A stretch of DNA of 64,000 bases from Vreelandella neptunia (GCF_022489065.1 NZ_JAKVTW010000002.1:372001-436000), one strand, 5' to 3'; shown: positions 9,530-19,503, numbered from the stretch's first letter. Translations and numbers: made by a program. The notes: generated by a model from the sequence alone, not told the origin.

Positions 9530-11344
9530 ATGAACGAGACAAAACGCCCTTTAGGCATTACCGATGTCGTGCTGCGCGATGCCCATCAATCGCTATTCGC
9601 GACGCGTATGCGCTTGGACGATATGTTGCCGATCGCCGAAAAGCTTGATCGCGTAGGCTACTGGTCACTGGAAACCTGGGGTGGGGCGACTTATGACGCC
9701 TGTATCCGCTATTTGGGTGAAGACCCATGGGAACGTATTCGTGCCTTGAAGGAAGCGATGCCGAATACGCCGCAAGCGATGTTGCTACGTGGTCAGAACC
9801 TGCTGGGTTACCGCCACTACGCGGACGACGTTGTCGATAAGTTTGTCGAGCGCGCTAAGACCAACGGTGTTGACGTCTTCCGTGTCTTTGACGCTATGAA
9901 TGATCCGCGTAATTTGGAACGCGCCATTCAGGCGGTGCGTAACGTAGAGGGCCACGCCCAGGGCACCATCTCTTATACCGTGAGCCCGGTACATACCCTG
10001 GATAGCTGGGTCGATCTCGCCAAAACCATTGCTGGTTTGGGCGCGGATTCATTGGCTATCAAGGATATGGCGGGGCTGCTGACGCCCTACACGGCGTTTG
10101 ATCTGGTGACGCGGCTCAAAAAAGAGCTGTCGATCCCGGTGCATTTGCACTGTCACGCCACTACCGGCCTCTCTACATCGACCATTTTGAAAGCGGTAGA
10201 GGCAGGGATTGATAACGTCGATACCTCGATCTCGTCAATGTCGATGACCTATGGCCACAGCCCGACCGAGTCCGTCGTCGCCATGTTAAAAGATACCGGC
10301 CGCGATACCGGGTTGGATCTGGAGCTGCTAGAAGATATCGCCGGCTATTTCCGCGAAGTACGCAAGAAGTACGCCGCTTTTGAAGGCTCGCTGCGCGGTA
10401 TTGATTCGCGCATTCTAATTGCCCAGGTGCCGGGCGGCATGCTGACCAATATGGAAGGCCAGCTCAAAGAGCAGGGCGCGGGCGATAAGCTGGACGACGT
10501 GCTGAGTGAGATCCCCCGCGTCCGCGAGGATCTTGGCTTTATCCCGCTGGTAACGCCCACCTCGCAAATCGTCGGCACCCAGGCGGTGATGAACGTGATG
10601 ATGGGCGAGCGTTACAAGTCGATTTCCAAGGAAGTGCAGGCGCTACTCAAAGGTGAGTATGGCGCTGCCCCCGCGCCCTTCAACGCAGAACTGCAAAAGC
10701 GCGTGTTAGAAGGCGGCGAGCCGATTACCTGTCGCCCAGCGGATAACCTCTCACCGGAAATGGAGAGACTGGCAACCGAACTGAAAGAGAAGGCCAGCGC
10801 CGAGGGTATCCGCTTGGCGGAAGGCAAGCGTGAAGTCGATGACGTGCTGACCTATGCGCTATTTCCCCAGATTGGTTTGAAATTCCTGAAGAACCGCGAC
10901 AATCCAGACGCCTTTGAGCCTGTTCCTCAAGCAGCTGAAGCCAGCGCTGAAAAAGCTCCTGCCAAGGTAGAAAGCCAAGCGTCTGCACCTAGCAGCGGAT
11001 CAGAGACCTATACCGTTAAGCTCAACGGCAAATCGTTCGTAGTGGAGGTTTCTGAAGGCGGTGAGCTGGGCGAGGTGCAAGAGCAAACGGCAGCCAGCAC
11101 TAGCGCACCCAAAGAGGAGGCGCCTGCACCCAGTGGTGAAACCATTGATGCACCGCTGGCGGGTAATATCTTTAAGGTGAACGTTCGCCCCGGTGAGCAA
11201 GTCGCTGAAGGTGAAGTGGTCATCATCCTGGAGGCGATGAAAATGGAAACCGAAGTGCGTGCCAGCAGCGCAGGTACTGTGTCTAAGGTGAACGTCAGCG
11301 AGGGCGACAGCGTAGCCGTAGGCGATACGCTGATCGAGCTCTAA
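9530..11344 (+). CDS. oadA: Oxaloacetate decarboxylase alpha subunit (biotin-carrying carboxyltransferase)
   Basis: 604 residues. The N-terminal carboxyltransferase TIM barrel starts with [19 protein letters not shown] and includes ESIxKDMAG-like [11 protein letters not shown] and [11 protein letters not shown]. The middle is the conserved PYC/OADA domain. A Pro/Ala/Glu linker (about 470-530) leads to a biotinyl domain with EAMKMETEV, whose first Lys is biotinylated. It moves CO2 from oxaloacetate to biotin in the cytoplasm, for release at OadB with Na+ export. Confidence 0.96.
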   Translation: MNETKRPLGITDVVLRDAHQSLFATRMRLDDMLPIAEKLDRVGYWSLETWGGATYDACIRYLGEDPWERIRALKEAMPNTPQAMLLRGQNLLGYRHYADDVVDKFVERAKTNGVDVFRVFDAMNDPRNLERAIQAVRNVEGHAQGTISYTVSPVHTLDSWVDLAKTIAGLGADSLAIKDMAGLLTPYTAFDLVTRLKKELSIPVHLHCHATTGLSTSTILKAVEAGIDNVDTSISSMSMTYGHSPTESVVAMLKDTGRDTGLDLELLEDIAGYFREVRKKYAAFEGSLRGIDSRILIAQVPGGMLTNMEGQLKEQGAGDKLDDVLSEIPRVREDLGFIPLVTPTSQIVGTQAVMNVMMGERYKSISKEVQALLKGEYGAAPAPFNAELQKRVLEGGEPITCRPADNLSPEMERLATELKEKASAEGIRLAEGKREVDDVLTYALFPQIGLKFLKNRDNPDAFEPVPQAAEASAEKAPAKVESQASAPSSGSETYTVKLNGKSFVVEVSEGGELGEVQEQTAASTSAPKEEAPAPSGETIDAPLAGNIFKVNVRPGEQVAEGEVVIILEAMKMETEVRASSAGTVSKVNVSEGDSVAVGDTLIEL

Positions 11345-11354
11345 GGGCCCAGTA

Positions 11355-12677
11355 ATGGATAAATTAGTAACGTTATGGGAAGGCTCGGGGCTGTATAACC
11401 TTGAGCTTGGTCAAGCGGCCATGATCCTGGTGGGTCTACTGCTGCTCTACCTTGCCATCTATAAGAAGTTTGAGCCGCTACTGCTGGTACCCATCGGTTT
11501 TGGCGGTATTCTCGCCAATATTCCTGAAGCTGGGTTGGCTATTTCAGCGCTAGACCAAGCAATTGAGGTTGCAAGACCCGCGGTGCTTCAGCAGATGGCA
11601 GCAGCGCTCGGCGCGACGTTGGATCCGCTGGCGAACTTGGACGCATGGCGTGAGTCGCTAAAAGCGATTGCCCACGATTCTGCGGCGCCGGATCAGGTGC
11701 GCGCCGCGAAAGATATCGCCATGAGTGTGGGTTACGGTGACGGCATGCTCTACAGCTTTTATAGCGTAGCGATTGCTTCGGGTATTGCCCCCCTGATTAT
11801 CTTTATGGGCGTAGGCGCCATGACCGATTTCGGCCCGCTGCTGGCCAACCCGCGCACGCTGTTTTTAGGTGCGGCCGCTCAGTTTGGTATTTTTGCCACG
11901 CTGTTTGGCGCTGTAGTGCTCAGCTCAATGGGCATCATGGATTTCTCGCTTAATCAGGCCGCCGCTATAGGTATTATTGGCGGTGCTGATGGCCCGACCT
12001 CCATTTACGTCTCCAGCGTGTTGGCGCCGGAGTTGCTGGGGGCTATCGCCGTGGCCGCCTACGCCTACATGGCGTTGGTGCCGCTGATTCAGCCGCCGAT
12101 CATGCGTTTGTTGACCACCCAGAAAGAGCGTGAGATCAAGATGACCCAGCTGCGGCCGGTGTCCAAGCTGGAAAAAGTGGTCTTTCCACTGGTGTTGCTG
12201 ATTCTGGTTGCGCTGTTTCTGCCCGATGCTGCACCGTTGCTGGGTATGTTCTGCTTCGGTAATTTAATGCGGGAGTGCGGCGTGGTTGAACGCCTGTCGG
12301 ATACCGCGCAAAACGCCCTGATCAATATCGTCACCATTATCCTCGGTCTGTCGGTGGGCTCCAAGCTGATGGCCGAGAGCTTCCTGTCGTTTGAGACCCT
12401 GGGGATCTTAGGCTTGGGTATTGTCGCCTTTGGCATTGGCACGGCGGCAGGGGTATTGATGGCAAAGCTGATGAATTTAGTGAGTAAAATGCCGATCAAT
12501 CCGCTGATTGGTGCTGCCGGTGTTTCTGCGGTACCGATGGCTGCCCGGGTGGCCAACAAGGTGGGGCTGGAGTCGAACCCGCATAACTTCCTCTTGATGC
12601 ACGCCATGGGACCCAATGTGGCAGGTGTTATTGGGTCGGCGGTTGCGGCCGGTGTGATGATTAAATACCTTGGGTAA
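11355..12677 (+). CDS. oadB: Oxaloacetate decarboxylase beta subunit (Na+ pump)
   Basis: 440 residues, mostly membrane helices. It carries the family motifs [37 protein letters not shown] and the C-terminal [11 protein letters not shown] and [17 protein letters not shown]. The GGADGPT segment contains the Asp needed for Na+ transport in the family. It decarboxylates carboxybiotin and exports Na+, suiting a salt-adapted organism. The gene begins 10 bases after oadA. Confidence 0.96.
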   Translation: MDKLVTLWEGSGLYNLELGQAAMILVGLLLLYLAIYKKFEPLLLVPIGFGGILANIPEAGLAISALDQAIEVARPAVLQQMAAALGATLDPLANLDAWRESLKAIAHDSAAPDQVRAAKDIAMSVGYGDGMLYSFYSVAIASGIAPLIIFMGVGAMTDFGPLLANPRTLFLGAAAQFGIFATLFGAVVLSSMGIMDFSLNQAAAIGIIGGADGPTSIYVSSVLAPELLGAIAVAAYAYMALVPLIQPPIMRLLTTQKEREIKMTQLRPVSKLEKVVFPLVLLILVALFLPDAAPLLGMFCFGNLMRECGVVERLSDTAQNALINIVTIILGLSVGSKLMAESFLSFETLGILGLGIVAFGIGTAAGVLMAKLMNLVSKMPINPLIGAAGVSAVPMAARVANKVGLESNPHNFLLMHAMGPNVAGVIGSAVAAGVMIKYLG

Positions 12678-12700
12678 TGCTTAAAGAGTGAGTATCCGTG

Positions 12701-12738
12701 CGCGGCGTACTGACACGTTCAGTATGTCGCGTTTTTTT
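12701..12738 (+). terminator. Terminator of the oad operon
   Basis: Imperfect hairpin CGCGGCGTACTGA / TCAGTATGTCGCG followed by seven T residues, directly behind oadB. Confidence 0.7.
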
Positions 12739-12773
12739 ATGGGCTATTTCTAAGAGCTATTTCGATGGGCTAT

Positions 12774-13391
12774 CTAGTGAGTGAGAATGTCGATAGCGCT
12801 CTTCAAGCGGTTTTCTAGCGGGGAAAGGTCAAGTGGGTTGTCCCGAGGCCAACCAATGGTTAGACGGACACCATCGCCATCGTAATCCGCTTGCTCAATA
12901 GGGATATCTTGCTCTTCGCACCAGGCGCGGGCAATCGCTTCGTTGGCAAAACTGAGCCGCAGGGTATAAAGATCGCGCTCGACCACTTCCCGGGTAGGTA
13001 GCGTCTCCAAAGCATGACTAACCGCCTGGGCGTAAGCGCGGGCCAAACCGCCGGTACCCAGCTTTGTGCCGCCAAAATAGCGAATCACCACACAGCCAAT
13101 ATGACCTAGTTGGCTGCCCAGGAGGACTTGATACATTGGTCGTCCAGCGGTGCCGCCAGGTTCGCCATCATCCGAGAAGCCAATCATATTTTGCTCACCG
13201 GGGGGGCCAGCAATATAGGCAGTGCAGTGATGGCTAGCATTGGGGTGTTCAGCTTTAGCCGCCGTCAGCATGCGGGCGAATGCATCAATATCAGTGGCGA
13301 AGCAGGTCCAAGTGATAAAATGGCTTTTTTCTACTTCAGTGTCAGTCGTATGCCAGGACGAAGGTGAGAGCTCTGGAACCCGGTAGCGCAT
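12774..13391 (-). CDS. yigZ: YigZ/IMPACT family protein
   Basis: About 205 residues. The N-terminal IMPACT domain shows KSHFITW, HHCTAYIAG, FSDDGEPGGTAGRPM and VIRYFGGTKLGTGGLARAYAQA, the most conserved block of this family, and a small C-terminal ferredoxin-like domain follows. E. coli YigZ and eukaryotic IMPACT are linked to translation and stress responses, but the bacterial reaction is not established. The ATG at 13391 overlaps the upstream stop (TAATG), so it is translationally coupled to the S24-like gene and probably shares its SOS-type promoter. Confidence 0.9.
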   Translation of the reverse strand: MRYRVPELSPSSWHTTDTEVEKSHFITWTCFATDIDAFARMLTAAKAEHPNASHHCTAYIAGPPGEQNMIGFSDDGEPGGTAGRPMYQVLLGSQLGHIGCVVIRYFGGTKLGTGGLARAYAQAVSHALETLPTREVVERDLYTLRLSFANEAIARAWCEEQDIPIEQADYDGDGVRLTIGWPRDNPLDLSPLENRLKSAIDILTH

Positions 13392-13795
13392 TAATGCTCC
13401 GTGACGGTATGCTTCCTTGTCAGGCAAGCCTTGGGATGAGATTCAACACCCATCACCATGCCGAGCACCTGAATATCACGGTTGTGCAAAAAGAGCGCTG
13501 GTTGCAGGCTATCTTCAGGCCATAGCTCTACGCCAAGACGACTGATAGCGAGCTGCTTTAACGCTATTTTTTGCTGGTTGATCTCGGCAACGGCGGTTTC
13601 TGTTTGGGTATCGTGTTGATAACGGCGAATAATAATGACATCGCCATCGAATAAGTTGCAATCACGCATTGCGTTACCGCGCACTTTGAGCGCATAGGTA
13701 TTACGCCGTGTCACGCTAGGCACCATCGAATATGCACGTGGCACAGAGTGTAGGTGGTTACGTTTAGCGGTAGGTGCTGCCATCGATATCGTCAT
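13391..13795 (-). CDS. UmuD/LexA-like S24-fold protein lacking the catalytic serine
   Basis: 134 residues. The C-terminal S24 fold is recognisable from YALKVRGNAMRDCNLFDGDVIIIRR and AVAEINQQKIALKQL. In LexA/UmuD the first block reads G-D/N-S-M with Ser as nucleophile; here it is G-N-A-M, so the nucleophile is Ala, while the Lys of the second block (ALK) appears to remain. No Ala-Gly or Cys-Gly cleavage site is evident in the short N terminus and there is no DNA-binding domain. It resembles processed UmuD' more than LexA. The start is supported by GGAG about 8 bases upstream. A consensus LexA box and a second near-match lie before it. No umuC/dinB partner is adjacent. Function is inferred. Confidence 0.75.
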   Translation of the reverse strand: MTISMAAPTAKRNHLHSVPRAYSMVPSVTRRNTYALKVRGNAMRDCNLFDGDVIIIRRYQHDTQTETAVAEINQQKIALKQLAISRLGVELWPEDSLQPALFLHNRDIQVLGMVMGVESHPKACLTRKHTVTEH

Positions 13796-13812
13796 CAGGA
13801 AGTCTCCATTGC

Positions 13813-13828
13813 ATGTTCTTTCATACAG
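13813..13828 (-). promoter_or_regulatory. Second LexA-like box (proximal, degenerate)
   Basis: Read on the minus strand the sequence is CTGTATGAAAGAACAT, one base from CTGT-N8-ACAG. It lies 18-33 bases before the S24-like start and shares most of its bases with the distal box. Confidence 0.55.
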
Positions 13829-13836
13829 TGGTTTTT

Positions 13837-13842
13837 AGTATA
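13837..13842 (-). promoter_or_regulatory. -10 element of the S24/yigZ promoter
   Basis: TATACT on the minus strand sits between the two LexA-like boxes, so bound LexA would cover the promoter. No clear -35 is visible. Confidence 0.4.
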
Positions 13843-13845
13843 GAC

Positions 13846-13861
13846 CTGTTTTTGCATACAG
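13846..13861 (-). promoter_or_regulatory. LexA (SOS) box of the S24/yigZ operon
   Basis: CTGTATGCAAAAACAG on the minus strand is a perfect match to CTGT-N8-ACAG. It is 51 bases upstream of the S24-like start codon. Confidence 0.75.
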
Positions 13862-13992
13862 TGCCAGCAGTAATTGGTCTTAGGACAGATTGATTGACAT
13901 CAAGCTGCGACCCAGCGCCGCATTGTGTTAGTGGCGAGAAACGGCCTTTCCGTGTAGAGTTCGACGCGAAATCAATGTGCCTGGAGAGTCTC

Positions 13993-14625
13993 TTGAGCCT
14001 GTGTCTACAAGCCCGAAAGCTGTCCTGCGAACGTGATGATCGCTCGCTTTTCAAGGGGTTGGATCTCGACATTCGCAGCGGTGAAATCGTGCGTATTGAA
14101 GGGCCTAATGGCAGTGGTAAAACAAGTCTGCTAAAAATCCTCTCCGGGCAGCTAAGCGACTATGAAGGCGAGCTGTTCTGGAATGGCGCTGCGATGAAAA
14201 GCGTCCGTGAACATTTTCTCGCTAATTTGCTCTATTTAGGACACGCCCCAGGCATAAAATCAGGGCTCTCTCCGTTAGAAAATTTAGCCTGGTACCAAGC
14301 CCTGAGTGGCGAGAGCAGCGAAGGGAAAGGGGGCGAAGAGCAGCGCCTGGAGGCGCTTGAGCAAGTTGGCCTGGCGGGCTTTGAAGATATTCCCGCCGGG
14401 CAACTCTCGGCAGGCCAGCAGCGCCGTGTGGCGCTAGCGCGTTTAACGCTGACACCGCGAGCGCTGTGGGTGCTAGACGAGCCCTTCACCGCCATTGATC
14501 GCCACGGCGTCGCGGCCCTTGAAAGGCAACTGATTGAGCATGCTCAGGCGGGTGGCTGCGTACTAGTAACGACTCACCACGAGTTAGCCGCTTCAACGCC
14601 TATAAGGCGGATCGCGCTGGGGTAG
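13993..14625 (+). CDS. ccmA: Heme exporter ATP-binding protein CcmA
   Basis: About 210 residues from a TTG at 13993, chosen because GGAG lies 7 bases upstream and the length then fits CcmA. The frame is open to 13894, with an ATG at 13975 as an alternative. Walker A GPNGSGKTS, signature LSAGQQRRVALARL, Walker B ALWVLDEPF and the H-loop TTHHE are all present. It is the ABC ATPase of the CcmABCD complex that releases heme-loaded CcmE during cytochrome c maturation at the inner membrane. First gene of a nine-gene ccm operon. Confidence 0.95.
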   Translation: MSLCLQARKLSCERDDRSLFKGLDLDIRSGEIVRIEGPNGSGKTSLLKILSGQLSDYEGELFWNGAAMKSVREHFLANLLYLGHAPGIKSGLSPLENLAWYQALSGESSEGKGGEEQRLEALEQVGLAGFEDIPAGQLSAGQQRRVALARLTLTPRALWVLDEPFTAIDRHGVAALERQLIEHAQAGGCVLVTTHHELAASTPIRRIALG

Positions 14626-14637
14626 AAGGAGACCGGA

Positions 14638-14667
14638 TTGCAGGAAACAGGGTTGCAGGAAACAGGG
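14638..14667 (+). repeat. 15-base direct repeat between ccmA and ccmB
   Basis: TTGCAGGAAACAGGG occurs twice in tandem (14638-14652, 14653-14667), followed by three AGCTCTTC-like repeats up to about 14704. It lies in the unusually long ccmA-ccmB gap; adjacent ccm genes otherwise overlap or are separated by about 50 bases at most. Confidence 0.8.
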
Positions 14668-14769
14668 TCGCACAGCTCTTCACATAGCTCTTCTAGTAGC
14701 TCTCTATATGGAGCCGACGCCACCGCAGATGTTCTGCCAGTGCCGCTGCTTGAGCACAAAGGTGGGCTG

Positions 14770-15438
14770 ATGATCGCGGTAAAGGCCACGCTAGTGCGTG
14801 ATTTGACGCTGCTGCTTAGACGTCGCGGGGAAGTGCTCAATCCGCTGGTGTTTTTTGCCCTGGTGATCACCCTGTTTCCAATCGCTATTTCACCGGATCC
14901 AGAGCTGCTGGCGACGATTGCACCAGGTTTGCTTTGGGTGGCGGCTCTGTTGGCCGCGCTGCTGTCGTTAGACAGCCTGTTTCGTAGCGACTATGACGAT
15001 GGCAGCCTTGAACAGCTGCTACTGGCTCCCCAGCCGCTGGCGGCATTAAGCGTGGCCAAAGTAGCGGTGCATTGGCTACTGACGGGGCTGCCATTGGCAC
15101 TCATGGCGCCGCTGCTGGGCATTATGCTCGCCTTGCCAGTGGGTAGTTACGCAGTGCTGGCGCTGTCGCTTGCACTGGGTACGGCCAGCTTGAGTCTGAT
15201 TGGTGCCATTGGTGCGGCGCTAACGGTCGGCTTGGCGCGGGGCGGCGTACTGCTCTCGCTACTCGTGCTGCCGCTGTATATTCCGGTGCTCATTTTTGGC
15301 GCAGGTGCGGTGCAGGCGGCTATTTTGGGTGACGGCGTCTCTGCGCACTTGGCTATTTTAGGCGCACTGCTGGCCGCCTCACTAATGTCAGCGCCTTGGG
15401 CGATTGCCGCATCGCTGCGTATCAGTATTAACGGTTAA
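14770..15438 (+). CDS. ccmB: Heme exporter membrane protein CcmB
   Basis: 222 residues from the ATG at 14770 ([29 protein letters not shown]), which has a GGTGGG ribosome-like site and gives the usual family length. The frame extends upstream to a TTG at 14638, but that portion is low-complexity (Ser-rich) and unlike CcmB. Six hydrophobic segments are visible, with [25 protein letters not shown] as the family signature. It is the membrane partner of CcmA. Confidence 0.93.
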   Translation: MIAVKATLVRDLTLLLRRRGEVLNPLVFFALVITLFPIAISPDPELLATIAPGLLWVAALLAALLSLDSLFRSDYDDGSLEQLLLAPQPLAALSVAKVAVHWLLTGLPLALMAPLLGIMLALPVGSYAVLALSLALGTASLSLIGAIGAALTVGLARGGVLLSLLVLPLYIPVLIFGAGAVQAAILGDGVSAHLAILGALLAASLMSAPWAIAASLRISING

Positions 15439-15452
15439 GGACAGGACACGCT

Positions 15453-16220
15453 ATGTGGGCCTTTATACACAAACTGGGATCACCCAAGTGGTTCTATGGC
15501 ATTAGTGCTAAATTACAACCCTGGTTTTGGGCCGCAGCGGCGCTGCTATTAATCACTGGCTCGCTATGGGGGCTGGCGTTTGCGCCTGCGGATTATCAGC
15601 AGGGCAACAGTTTCCGGATCATTTACGTCCATGTGCCGGCGGCTTTTTTAGCGCAGTCCATTTTTATCTCCATGGCGGTGTCTGGGCTCGTGTTTATGGT
15701 CTGGAAAATTAAGGTCGCCGATATGGCCGCGGCAGTTATGGCACCGCTGGGCGCTGCCATGACCTTTGTCGCGCTATTTTCGGGCGCCGTTTGGGGTGTG
15801 CCGACCTGGGGCACCTGGTGGATGTGGGATGCGCGCCTCACCTCAATGCTGATTCTGCTGTTTTTGTATTTGGGCGTGATCGCCCTGCGTGGTGCCTTTA
15901 CCAGCCGTGATAGCGCATCTCGGGCAGCCTCGGTGCTGGCCATGGTAGGCGTGATCAATATTCCTATTATCAAATACTCGGTGGATTGGTGGTACACCCT
16001 GCACCAGCCCGCCTCGTTTACGTTAACCTCGCGTCCGACAATGCCCACCGAGATGTGGCTGCCACTGGTCATTATGGTGCTGGGCTTCTACAGCTTTTTT
16101 ATAGCCTTGACGCTGATGCGCACGCGCAGCGAGATTCTGCGCCGCGAGGCGAGCAAGCGCTGGGTACAAGAGTTGGTTAACGGCCAGATGATGAAAGTAC
16201 CGGCAGAGGAGACGCGCTAA
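15453..16220 (+). CDS. ccmC: Heme exporter/delivery protein CcmC
   Basis: 255 residues, six membrane helices. The tryptophan-rich WWD motif is seen in [20 protein letters not shown], flanked by heme-ligand histidines in IIYVHVPAA and YTLHQPASF. CcmC attaches heme covalently to CcmE on the periplasmic side. It overlaps ccmD by one base. Confidence 0.96.
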   Translation: MWAFIHKLGSPKWFYGISAKLQPWFWAAAALLLITGSLWGLAFAPADYQQGNSFRIIYVHVPAAFLAQSIFISMAVSGLVFMVWKIKVADMAAAVMAPLGAAMTFVALFSGAVWGVPTWGTWWMWDARLTSMLILLFLYLGVIALRGAFTSRDSASRAASVLAMVGVINIPIIKYSVDWWYTLHQPASFTLTSRPTMPTEMWLPLVIMVLGFYSFFIALTLMRTRSEILRREASKRWVQELVNGQMMKVPAEETR

Positions 16221-16411
16221 TGGCATTTGCCTCATTTTCCGAATTTCTTGCCATGGGCGGCCATGCCCCTTACGTATGGTCGGCTTGGGGGGTAACAGCG
16301 CTGTTGCTGGTGGCCACCGTTTGGCATGCGCGCGTTGAACAGCGTCAGTTAATCAAGGGCTTGAAGCGTCGGGCGCGGCGCGCAAATAGCTTAAAAGGAA
16401 ACACCCCATGA
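16220..16411 (+). CDS. ccmD: Heme exporter accessory protein CcmD
   Basis: 63 residues: SFSEFLAMGGHAPYVWSAWG leads into one membrane helix, then a basic tail (LKRRARRAN). This is the standard CcmD layout; it is needed to release holo-CcmE from CcmABC. It is joined to ccmC and ccmE by overlapping stop and start codons. Confidence 0.93.
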   Translation: MAFASFSEFLAMGGHAPYVWSAWGVTALLLVATVWHARVEQRQLIKGLKRRARRANSLKGNTP

Positions 16412-16917
16412 CACCTAAACGTAAACAGAAACTCTTCGTCATTTTGGGGTTGGTGTCGCTAACGGCGATTGCAGTCGGGCTAACGCTTTACGCACTACGC
16501 GCCAACATTAATCTGTTTTTTAGCCCGGTGCAGATTGCCCAGGGTGATGCGCCTATGAAACGGCAAATTCGCGCGGGTGGCATGGTAAAAGAGGGCTCGG
16601 TTTCCCGTGATCCTGAAAGCCTGGACGTCGAGTTTACCGTAACGGATTACGTCGATGACCTAGAGGTCTACTACAGCGGCATTCTTCCCGATCTGTTCCG
16701 CGAAGGCCAGGGCGTGGTGGTGGTCGGTGAACTGCAAACCGATGGCCGTTTGTATGCCGATAAAGTGCTGGCGCGTCACGATGAGAACTACATGCCACCG
16801 GAAGTAGCACAGGCACTTGAAGAGGCGGGCTATTCGCCGGCCGACTACCAGGCCAAGGCTGCCGAAGTGGGTCAGCGTCTTGAGGAAGAGGGCGTCCCCC
16901 AGGCAAGCGAGTATTAA
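16408..16917 (+). CDS. ccmE: Cytochrome c-type biogenesis heme chaperone CcmE
   Basis: 169 residues with an N-terminal membrane anchor (LFVILGLVSLTAIAVGLTLYAL) and a periplasmic OB-fold. The heme-attachment motif is LARHDENYMPPEV, with the His that bonds heme and the Tyr that ligands it. CcmE carries heme from CcmC to CcmF. The start overlaps ccmD by four bases. Confidence 0.96.
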   Translation: MTPKRKQKLFVILGLVSLTAIAVGLTLYALRANINLFFSPVQIAQGDAPMKRQIRAGGMVKEGSVSRDPESLDVEFTVTDYVDDLEVYYSGILPDLFREGQGVVVVGELQTDGRLYADKVLARHDENYMPPEVAQALEEAGYSPADYQAKAAEVGQRLEEEGVPQASEY

Positions 16918-16969
16918 CACTCATCGTTTAACCGACTTGCCCTACCGCCAGTGCTAATTCGGAGCGCAC

Positions 16970-18979
16970 ATGCTTATCAAAATGATCCCTGAGATTGGCC
17001 ACTTTGCTCTCATTATTGCGCTCTTAATGGCAATGATGCAGGCAGTGATGCCGCTGGCCGGTGCAGCGACTAGACGGCCTTTGTGGATGGCCTATGGCCA
17101 GCCTATGGCGGCCGGGCAGTTTCTGTTTGTTGCTATCGCCTATGCCTGTTTAACCGCAAGCTATATGCTCGACGACTTCAGCGTAGCGAATGTGGCTAAC
17201 AACTCTAATTCGCTCCTGCCGTGGTACTACAAATTCAGTGCGGTGTGGGGCAACCATGAAGGCTCAGTGCTGCTATGGAGTTTAATGCTGGCGGGCTGGG
17301 GCTTTGCAGCCAGCGTGTTTACCGGCAGCTTGCCGCGGGATATGGTCGCTCGGGTAATGGGCGTGATGGGCATGGTGTGCGTCGGTTTCTTGCTGTTCAT
17401 CCTGATCACCTCTAATCCTTTCGAGCGCTTACTGCCCGATATGCCCCAAGACGGTGCTGATCTTAATCCGCTGCTACAAGATTTTGGGCTAGTGGTGCAT
17501 CCGCCCATGCTCTACATGGGTTACGTGGGCTTTTCCGTGGTCTTTGCTTTTGCTATCGCGGCGCTATTGGGTGGCCGCCTAGACGCCGCCTGGACGCGCT
17601 GGGCACGGCCTTGGACAAATTTGGCCTGGGCATTTCTTACCGTGGGTATTGCCCTGGGTAGCTGGTGGGCCTATTACGAGCTTGGCTGGGGCGGCTGGTG
17701 GTTCTGGGATCCGGTCGAAAACGCGTCGCTACTGCCTTGGTTAACGGGGACTGCACTGGTGCACTCGCTGGCGGTGACGGAAAAGCGCGGCTCGTTTAAG
17801 AGCTGGACGGTGCTACTGGCAATCTCAACCTTTTCACTGTCGCTAATGGGAACCTTCCTGGTGCGCTCTGGCGTGCTTACCTCGGTACATGCGTTTGCCA
17901 ACGACCCTGCCCGTGGCTTCTTTATCCTCATGCTGCTGGCGATCACGGTGACGCTCTCGCTGCTGGTATTTGCCCTGCGTGCTCCGCGCGTCAGCCATAA
18001 AGTCGGTTTTAACTGGCTCTCCCGGGATGCGCTGCTGCTGGTCAACAATATCTTCCTAGTCATCATGACGGTTACCGTTTTGCTAGGCACCGTCTATCCG
18101 CTGATTCTAGACTCCCTGGGGCTGGGTAAAATCAGCGTGGGGCCGCCTTACTTTAACGCTCTTTTTGTGCCGCTGACCGTGTTGATGTGTATCTTTATGG
18201 GGCTTGGCTCTGTTACTCGCTGGAAGGGCATGGCGGCGCGTGACTTAGTGCGCAAGCTCTGGCTGGCGGGCGCTGCGGCGCTGGTGTTGGGGGTGCTAAT
18301 GCCGCTGCTGTATCGCGGAGAGTGGAACCTGTTTGTCTCCCTGGGGATCGTCTCTGCGCTGTGGATTGTGCTGCCGATGCTGCGCGATGTGTTTGATAAA
18401 ACCCGTCACGCCAGCTCGTTTGTCGCCGGGGTACGCAAACTGTCACTCTCTTACTGGGGCATGGTGTTAGGACATATTGGTGTGGCGGTCACGATTGTGG
18501 GTGTTGCCGTGGTGTCCAACTACAACATCGAGCGCAATGTGCGGATGTCACCAGGCACCACGGTAGAAGTGGCCGGTTATCAGTTTACGATGACAGAGTT
18601 GATAGAGCGTCGCGGCCCTAACTTCCTGGCGGATACCTCGATTATTCAGGTACAGCGTGGCGAGACTGGAAGCAGCTTCACCATGCGGCCCGAAAAGCGT
18701 CTCTATTTAGCCACCGGTATGCCGATGACCCAGGTAGCTCTGCGGCCGGGGCTGTTTCGCGACCTCTATGTTGCCATGGGCGAAGATCTTGGCGACGGCA
18801 GCTGGGCGATGCGGGTTCAATACAAACCATTTGTGCGTTGGCTGTGGCTGGGTGCTCTGTTAATGGCAACCGGTGGGCTTCTTGCCGTGCTCGATAAACG
18901 CTATCGCCGGGCAGCGGTCACCCGAGAGGCTCCCCGCACCATCAATAAAGGTGATTCACCGCAGGAGGCCGTGGTATGA
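16970..18979 (+). CDS. ccmF: Cytochrome c heme lyase subunit CcmF
   Basis: 669 residues, multi-spanning. The WWD domain reads GWGGWWFWDPVENASLLPWL, preceded by LVVHPPMLYMGYVGFSV and followed by RSGVLTSVHAFANDPARGFFIL, all diagnostic. CcmF takes heme from CcmE and ligates it to the CXXCH of apocytochrome c with CcmH/CcmI. It overlaps ccmG by four bases. Confidence 0.97.
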   Translation: MLIKMIPEIGHFALIIALLMAMMQAVMPLAGAATRRPLWMAYGQPMAAGQFLFVAIAYACLTASYMLDDFSVANVANNSNSLLPWYYKFSAVWGNHEGSVLLWSLMLAGWGFAASVFTGSLPRDMVARVMGVMGMVCVGFLLFILITSNPFERLLPDMPQDGADLNPLLQDFGLVVHPPMLYMGYVGFSVVFAFAIAALLGGRLDAAWTRWARPWTNLAWAFLTVGIALGSWWAYYELGWGGWWFWDPVENASLLPWLTGTALVHSLAVTEKRGSFKSWTVLLAISTFSLSLMGTFLVRSGVLTSVHAFANDPARGFFILMLLAITVTLSLLVFALRAPRVSHKVGFNWLSRDALLLVNNIFLVIMTVTVLLGTVYPLILDSLGLGKISVGPPYFNALFVPLTVLMCIFMGLGSVTRWKGMAARDLVRKLWLAGAAALVLGVLMPLLYRGEWNLFVSLGIVSALWIVLPMLRDVFDKTRHASSFVAGVRKLSLSYWGMVLGHIGVAVTIVGVAVVSNYNIERNVRMSPGTTVEVAGYQFTMTELIERRGPNFLADTSIIQVQRGETGSSFTMRPEKRLYLATGMPMTQVALRPGLFRDLYVAMGEDLGDGSWAMRVQYKPFVRWLWLGALLMATGGLLAVLDKRYRRAAVTREAPRTINKGDSPQEAVV

Positions 18980-19503
18980 AGCGCCGGCTACTGCTGTTAC
19001 TGCTGCCGGTTGGGTTTTTAGGGCTGGCACTGTTTTTTTACCAAGGTTTATCGCTGGATCCATCTCAGCGCGACTCCGCGTTGATGGCGCGTGACTTTCC
19101 TGCTTTTGAAGCCACCACGCTGCGGGATGAAAATCGGCGCGTGGATCAATCGTTGCTGCAAGGCGACGTTACCCTAGTGAACGTTTGGGGCGAGTGGTGC
19201 CCTGCGTGCAAGCAGGAGATGCCACAACTGCTGGAGCTAGCCGATCGGGGCATTCGCATGGTGGGCGTTAACTACCGTGATACCCGCGAGAAGGGCATGG
19301 AGTTTCTCAGTGAATTTGGCGATCCGTTTGAAACCAATATTTTCGATCCAGAAGGCGAGCTAGGCTTTGACCTCGGCGTCTACGGCGCGCCGGAAACTTT
19401 TCTGGTTGATGCCGACGGTGTGATCCGCTATCACCATAAAGGCTACGTATCGCCGCAAGACGTCCGCGAACGAATCCTGCCGGAGGTGGAAAAATGGCGC
19501 TAA
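18976..19503 (+). CDS. ccmG: Thiol:disulfide oxidoreductase CcmG (DsbE)
   Basis: 175 residues. An N-terminal signal anchor (LLLLLLPVGFLGLALFFY) precedes a thioredoxin fold with WGEWCPACKQEMP as the redox motif (Cys-Pro-Ala-Cys) and the cis-Pro region YGAPETFLVDADG. It reduces apocytochrome c heme-binding cysteines in the periplasm. It overlaps ccmF by 4 and ccmH by 10 bases. Confidence 0.95.
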   Translation: MKRRLLLLLLPVGFLGLALFFYQGLSLDPSQRDSALMARDFPAFEATTLRDENRRVDQSLLQGDVTLVNVWGEWCPACKQEMPQLLELADRGIRMVGVNYRDTREKGMEFLSEFGDPFETNIFDPEGELGFDLGVYGAPETFLVDADGVIRYHHKGYVSPQDVRERILPEVEKWR

